From NCBI GenBank assembly GCA_934162925.1, contig CAKPJR010000047.1, forward strand, positions 1 to 8,607: a DNA stretch of 8,607 nucleotides, written 5' to 3'. The translations under genes were made by a program, and so were the position numbers. Shown here one piece after another: positions 6,554-8,607 of this stretch. Under the pieces are notes generated by a model. That model saw only the letters and a list, made by a program, of their open reading frames with translations. It was not told the origin of the DNA and did not search any database. The DNA comes from an uncultured Clostridia bacterium (GTDB taxonomy: Bacteria; Bacillota; Clostridia; TANB77; CAG-508). Every line of letters starts with the position of its first letter. Positions within the stretch are counted from its first letter, which is position 1.

Positions 6554-7087
6554 CTAAATATTATTTTCTTGAACATTTACCGTATTGGAATAATATACAT
6601 AATCATTTTCATCTTCATATTCAGATGTAAGCTTATCTGTATTTAAAACATATTCATTTGTAAGTTTTTGTGAATTTTTCGCTCTAATTTCAACACCTAT
6701 AATTACTTTTCCATTCTCTGTTCTTTTACTAAAGTTGCATTCTTCTATATTTTCAGCAACTTCTATAATCTTGCTATAATTTCCATCATTATCTAATTCT
6801 ATGAGATTTATGTTTCTATTCTCACTATCAAACTCATACTTGTTATTGCTAGAAAATTCTATGCTATTCTCTGTTATTTTAGTAATTTCATTGCCTTGCT
6901 TTTTGACCTCTTGCAAAAAGTATGAATTAAACTTATTAATTTCAGCAATCTCAATTCCCTCTTGGTTAATTTCTTTTATGCTGCTTTGAAAATTTGCAGT
7001 AACAGTTGCAAGTATTGCAAGTACAACAAAAATTAGTACTACATAAGTAGCAAGAGATGTTAATGTTATACCTTTTTGTGATTTCAT
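6554..7087 (-). CDS. Type IV pilin-like protein with N-terminal prepilin signal
   Basis: The 177-residue protein begins MKSQKGITLTSL, a short positively charged leader ending in Gly6, followed by a hydrophobic helix at about residues 7-30. This is the type IV prepilin (type II secretion pseudopilin) layout, cleaved after the Gly by a prepilin peptidase. The glutamate usually at position 5 of the mature protein is replaced by serine, so it may be a minor or non-canonical pilin. The rest is a soluble domain of charged strands with the repeated theme of short beta segments (SIEFSSNNKYEFDSENRN). There is no cysteine pair. The ATG at 7087 follows AGGTGAT. It starts 20 bases after scpB. No pilus assembly genes are in the window. 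Confidence 0.7.
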   Translation of the reverse strand: MKSQKGITLTSLATYVVLIFVVLAILATVTANFQSSIKEINQEGIEIAEINKFNSYFLQEVKKQGNEITKITENSIEFSSNNKYEFDSENRNINLIELDNDGNYSKIIEVAENIEECNFSKRTENGKVIIGVEIRAKNSQKLTNEYVLNTDKLTSEYEDENDYVYYSNTVNVQENNI

Positions 7088-7107
7088 TATATCACCTCAA
7101 ACTTTAT

Positions 7108-7716
7108 TTATTCTTCATCTTTTACTATTTGTGAAGATTCACTTTCTTCCTTTTTATTTTCGTCTATAATCTCATCTATAACTATTTGCTCATTTTCATC
7201 TATTTTATATTTTGGAAGCTCTGGTAATTCTTCTATACTAGACATTCCAAACATCTTTAAAAAGTCTTTTGTTGTTGAATAAATTGTAGGTCTACCAGGA
7301 GCATCTAGCCTTCCAACTTCCTCTATTAAGTTATACTCTAAAAGTTTATATATTGTACCATCAGAATTAACTCCCCTTATTTGTTCTATTTCTGCTCTTG
7401 TTATTTTAGGATTATATGCAATTATAGATAGAGTTTCTAATGCAGCAGCAGATAAGCTAGGTTTTGCTCTGTTATCAAAAATTGGATATATATAATCATA
7501 ATATTCTTTCCTTGAACACATTTGATAGCCATTTTCTACTTTTATTATTTCTATTCCTCTATTCTGTTCTTCATATTCGCTCTTCATATTTTGCATTATG
7601 CTATCTATATCTTCATTACTAAGTTCCAATATTGCCATAAGTTCTTTTGTTTCTACAATTCTTCCTGCTGAAAAGAGAATTGCTTCTATTATTGATTTTA
7701 TCTTATCTATTTCCAC
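7108..7716 (-). CDS. scpB: Segregation and condensation protein B
   Basis: ScpB is the kleisin-associated winged-helix subunit of the SMC-ScpA-ScpB condensin that organises and segregates the chromosome. The 202-residue length is typical. It starts with IIEAILFSAG, followed by the first winged-helix domain, then LSAAALETLSIIAYNPKITRAEIEQIRGVNSDG in the second, and the C-terminal signature VGRLDAPGRPTIYSTTKDFLKMFG and SIEELPELP. The tail is acidic and poorly conserved. The start is GTG at 7716, seven bases after GGAG; no better ATG exists in frame. scpA normally sits beside scpB, but the next gene upstream here is divergent and not scpA, so scpA is elsewhere. It is the first gene of a likely scpB-pilin-unknown transcript. 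Confidence 0.95.
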   Translation of the reverse strand: MEIDKIKSIIEAILFSAGRIVETKELMAILELSNEDIDSIMQNMKSEYEEQNRGIEIIKVENGYQMCSRKEYYDYIYPIFDNRAKPSLSAAALETLSIIAYNPKITRAEIEQIRGVNSDGTIYKLLEYNLIEEVGRLDAPGRPTIYSTTKDFLKMFGMSSIEELPELPKYKIDENEQIVIDEIIDENKKEESESSQIVKDEE

Positions 7717-7749
7717 TTTTATTCTCCATTATACTTTTTTAATATTTAT

Positions 7750-7778
7750 ATTATTGCATTTATATTTTAAAAAGTCAA
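7750..7778 (-). promoter_or_regulatory. Promoter for scpB
   Basis: On the minus strand TTGACT (7773-7778) and AATAAT (7750-7755) are separated by 17 bases. Each box matches the consensus at five of six positions. It lies 34 bases upstream of the GTG start. Confidence 0.7.
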
Positions 7779-7783
7779 TGTTT

Positions 7784-7812
7784 TTGACATCCTTATTTTT
7801 TTATGGTATCAT
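7784..7812 (+). promoter_or_regulatory. Promoter for the 55-residue ORF
   Basis: A perfect TTGACA (7784-7789) is followed after 17 bases by TATCAT (7807-7812). Its -35 box is only five bases from the -35 box of the opposing scpB promoter, so the two promoters are back to back and RNA polymerase could compete for them. Confidence 0.75.
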
Positions 7813-7833
7813 TATTAGTATGAGGTGATATTA

Positions 7834-8001
7834 GTGCCAAACAATGAAGAAAAAAAAGAAATAGAAATAGTTAGCGGAGATGGAACAGAATTAGAAATGT
7901 CTCCAGTTTTTGAGCATTTAAATGCTGTAAAGCCTAAGACTAAAAATGAAGAAGAAAAGAAAAAGAAAATAGTAATACCGGAAGTTAAACAAAAAAAATA
8001 A
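7834..8001 (+). CDS. Small charged protein of 55 residues, unknown function
   Basis: This short frame starts at GTG (7834), four bases after GAGGTGAT (7822-7829), and ends at TAA. The protein has a negatively charged start (NNEEKKEIEIVSGDG), a middle segment ELEMSPVFEHLNAVKP and a strongly basic end (KNEEEKKKKIVIPEVKQKK). It has no cysteine, membrane helix or signal peptide, and is probably a partly disordered cytoplasmic protein. A consensus promoter, a good ribosome binding site and a terminator directly after it make it a convincing single-gene unit despite its size. I do not recognise a named family. The mixed hydrophobic middle (VSGDGTELEMSPVFEHL) is the part most likely to be conserved. 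Confidence 0.75.
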   Translation: MPNNEEKKEIEIVSGDGTELEMSPVFEHLNAVKPKTKNEEEKKKKIVIPEVKQKK

Positions 8002-8008
8002 AACACTT

Positions 8009-8051
8009 AGAAATAATAAAAAGCAAAAATGCTTTTTATTATTTCTATTTT
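8009..8051 (+). terminator. Terminator after the 55-residue ORF
   Basis: A perfect 16 bp stem (8009-8024 with 8031-8046), loop AAAAAT, is followed by ATTTTAT. It starts eight bases after the stop codon. The stem is AT-rich apart from the GC pair at the loop. Confidence 0.75.
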
Positions 8052-8052
8052 A

Positions 8053-8061
8053 TGATATAAT
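8053..8061 (+). promoter_or_regulatory. Extended -10 promoter for the 132-residue ORF
   Basis: TGATATAAT at 8053-8061 is a perfect extended -10 element (TG, one base, TATAAT). The -35 position falls in the preceding terminator stem and has no good match, which an extended -10 can tolerate. Confidence 0.6.
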
Positions 8062-8092
8062 TATGTAAATATTGTACAAAGGAGTGCTACTA

Positions 8093-8491
8093 ATGTCATA
8101 CAAAACAAGTTTTAATGGCTTAGAATCCGAAGTACGTGGAGTTTATAGTGCCTATAATTTGACTCCTCAAGAAATAGAGGACATAAACAAACGGTTCTAT
8201 GGAAAGATAAATGGTAGTGGCTCAAATTATACCATTTATTATAAGTCTAAGCGTTGTCTTTGGCTTAAGCTTTTTGTTCATGAAATATGGATACCTATTA
8301 AAATAGATATTCGAGAAGACTTTCTCAAATTAACTAAATCTAATAAGGTTTTTGAGAAGGATATAATTGCAATATCTAAAAAGTTGAAAGAACAAAGAAT
8401 TGAACTTCACGTATCTTATGATTTTAATACTAATTCATGGATTTTAGAAAACTATGACTCGTTTTTGGAAACATTAAAAGAACTTATCTAA
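8093..8491 (+). CDS. Unknown protein of 132 residues
   Basis: I do not recognise this protein. It begins MSYKTSFNGLESEVRGVYSA and contains NLTPQEIEDINKRFYGKI, a stretch of short strands (NYTIYYKSKRCLWLKLF, WIPIKIDI), then a helical KKLKEQRIELHVSYDF and a C-terminal helix FLETLKELI. There is no signal peptide or membrane helix. An alpha/beta cytoplasmic protein is likely. The frame is open from a TTG at 8072, but that would place the AAAGGAG ribosome binding site (8078-8084) inside the gene; the ATG at 8093, eight bases after the site, is the better start. It has its own promoter and a terminator at 8500-8528, so it is a single-gene unit unrelated by transcript to its neighbours. Confidence 0.75.
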   Translation: MSYKTSFNGLESEVRGVYSAYNLTPQEIEDINKRFYGKINGSGSNYTIYYKSKRCLWLKLFVHEIWIPIKIDIREDFLKLTKSNKVFEKDIIAISKKLKEQRIELHVSYDFNTNSWILENYDSFLETLKELI

Positions 8492-8499
8492 GCAAAACT

Positions 8500-8528
8500 A
8501 AACCGCAAGCATAATTACTTGCGGTTTT
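8500..8528. terminator. Bidirectional terminator between the 132-residue ORF and tRNA-Met
   Basis: A perfect 10 bp stem with a GC core (AAACCGCAAG 8500-8509 with CTTGCGGTTT 8518-8527) has an eight-base loop. It is followed by T-rich sequence on the plus strand. On the minus strand it lies just after the tRNA and is followed by AGTTTTGC, so it can end both convergent transcripts. Confidence 0.8.
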
Positions 8529-8533
8529 AATAT

Positions 8534-8607
8534 TGGTAGCGAAGATGTGATTCGAACACATGACCCTTCGGGTATGAACCGAATGCTCTAGCCAACTGAG
8601 CTACTTC
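8534..8607 (-). tRNA. tRNA-Met (CAT), elongator type, 5' end cut by the window edge
   Basis: The minus strand reads as a tRNA lacking only its first three bases. It has the D arm GCTC/GAGC, anticodon stem TTCGG/CCGAA with loop TTCATAC (anticodon CAT), variable loop GGGTC, T arm ATGTG-TTCGAAT-CACAT, acceptor 3' strand CTTCGCT, discriminator A and encoded CCA at 8534-8536. The GAAG at 8604-8607 pairs with CTTC of the acceptor; the remaining three 5' bases should lie just past the edge. The D-loop and anticodon region resemble the elongator tRNA-Met of Bacillota rather than the initiator. A tRNA-Ile whose C34 is modified to lysidine also carries a CAT anticodon and cannot be fully excluded. Confidence 0.93.

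Noticed and set aside
7815..8006. Leftward open frame of about 63 codons opposite the 55-residue ORF.
   Set aside because: Its Phe/Ser-rich composition is what the complement of a Lys/Glu-rich gene gives, and the promoter, ribosome binding site and terminator all support the rightward gene.

Overview
This 8.6 kb window is very AT-rich. Most of the genes start behind strong AGGAG- or AGGTGA-type ribosome binding sites, and several start on GTG or TTG. With GreA, ScpB, a two-OB-fold SSB-like protein, a pilin-like protein and an elongator tRNA-Met with genome-encoded CCA, it looks like chromosomal core sequence from a low-GC member of the Bacillota, most likely an uncultured Clostridia lineage. 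That assignment is an inference from gene style, not from a search.

Layout. Positions 1-40 are the GC-rich tail of something mostly outside the window, possibly a structured RNA. Positions 53-3110 are a three-gene leftward operon: a polytopic membrane protein resembling GT-C glycosyltransferases, lspA (lipoprotein signal peptidase) and rluD (23S rRNA pseudouridine synthase). rluD is broken by one extra base near 548. Divergent from this operon, at 3316-4051, is an endonuclease/exonuclease/phosphatase-family gene that is also broken by one extra base, near 3367. Positions 4071-4228 hold a run of consecutive hairpins ending in a bidirectional terminator. Next come leftward genes: a two-OB-fold SSB-like gene (4239-4919, TTG start, own promoter), greA (5053-5529, own promoter), an unrecognised 303-residue gene (5582-6493), a type IV pilin-like gene (6554-7087) and scpB (7108-7716). 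Back-to-back consensus promoters at 7750-7812 separate scpB from a rightward 55-residue ORF (7834-8001). A second rightward unknown gene (8093-8491) has its own extended -10 promoter and a terminator shared with the leftward tRNA-Met at the window's right edge.

The functional themes are housekeeping: lipoprotein maturation, rRNA modification, chromosome condensation (ScpB), transcript rescue (GreA) and ssDNA binding, with several unknown proteins between them. I found no CRISPR array, transposase, phage module, defence system or biosynthetic cluster.

The points most worth a second look are two otherwise intact genes that each carry a single extra C directly before GG, the multi-hairpin element at 4071-4205, and the conserved-looking unknown proteins around scpB. 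There is no clear case for an exciting new multi-gene system here.
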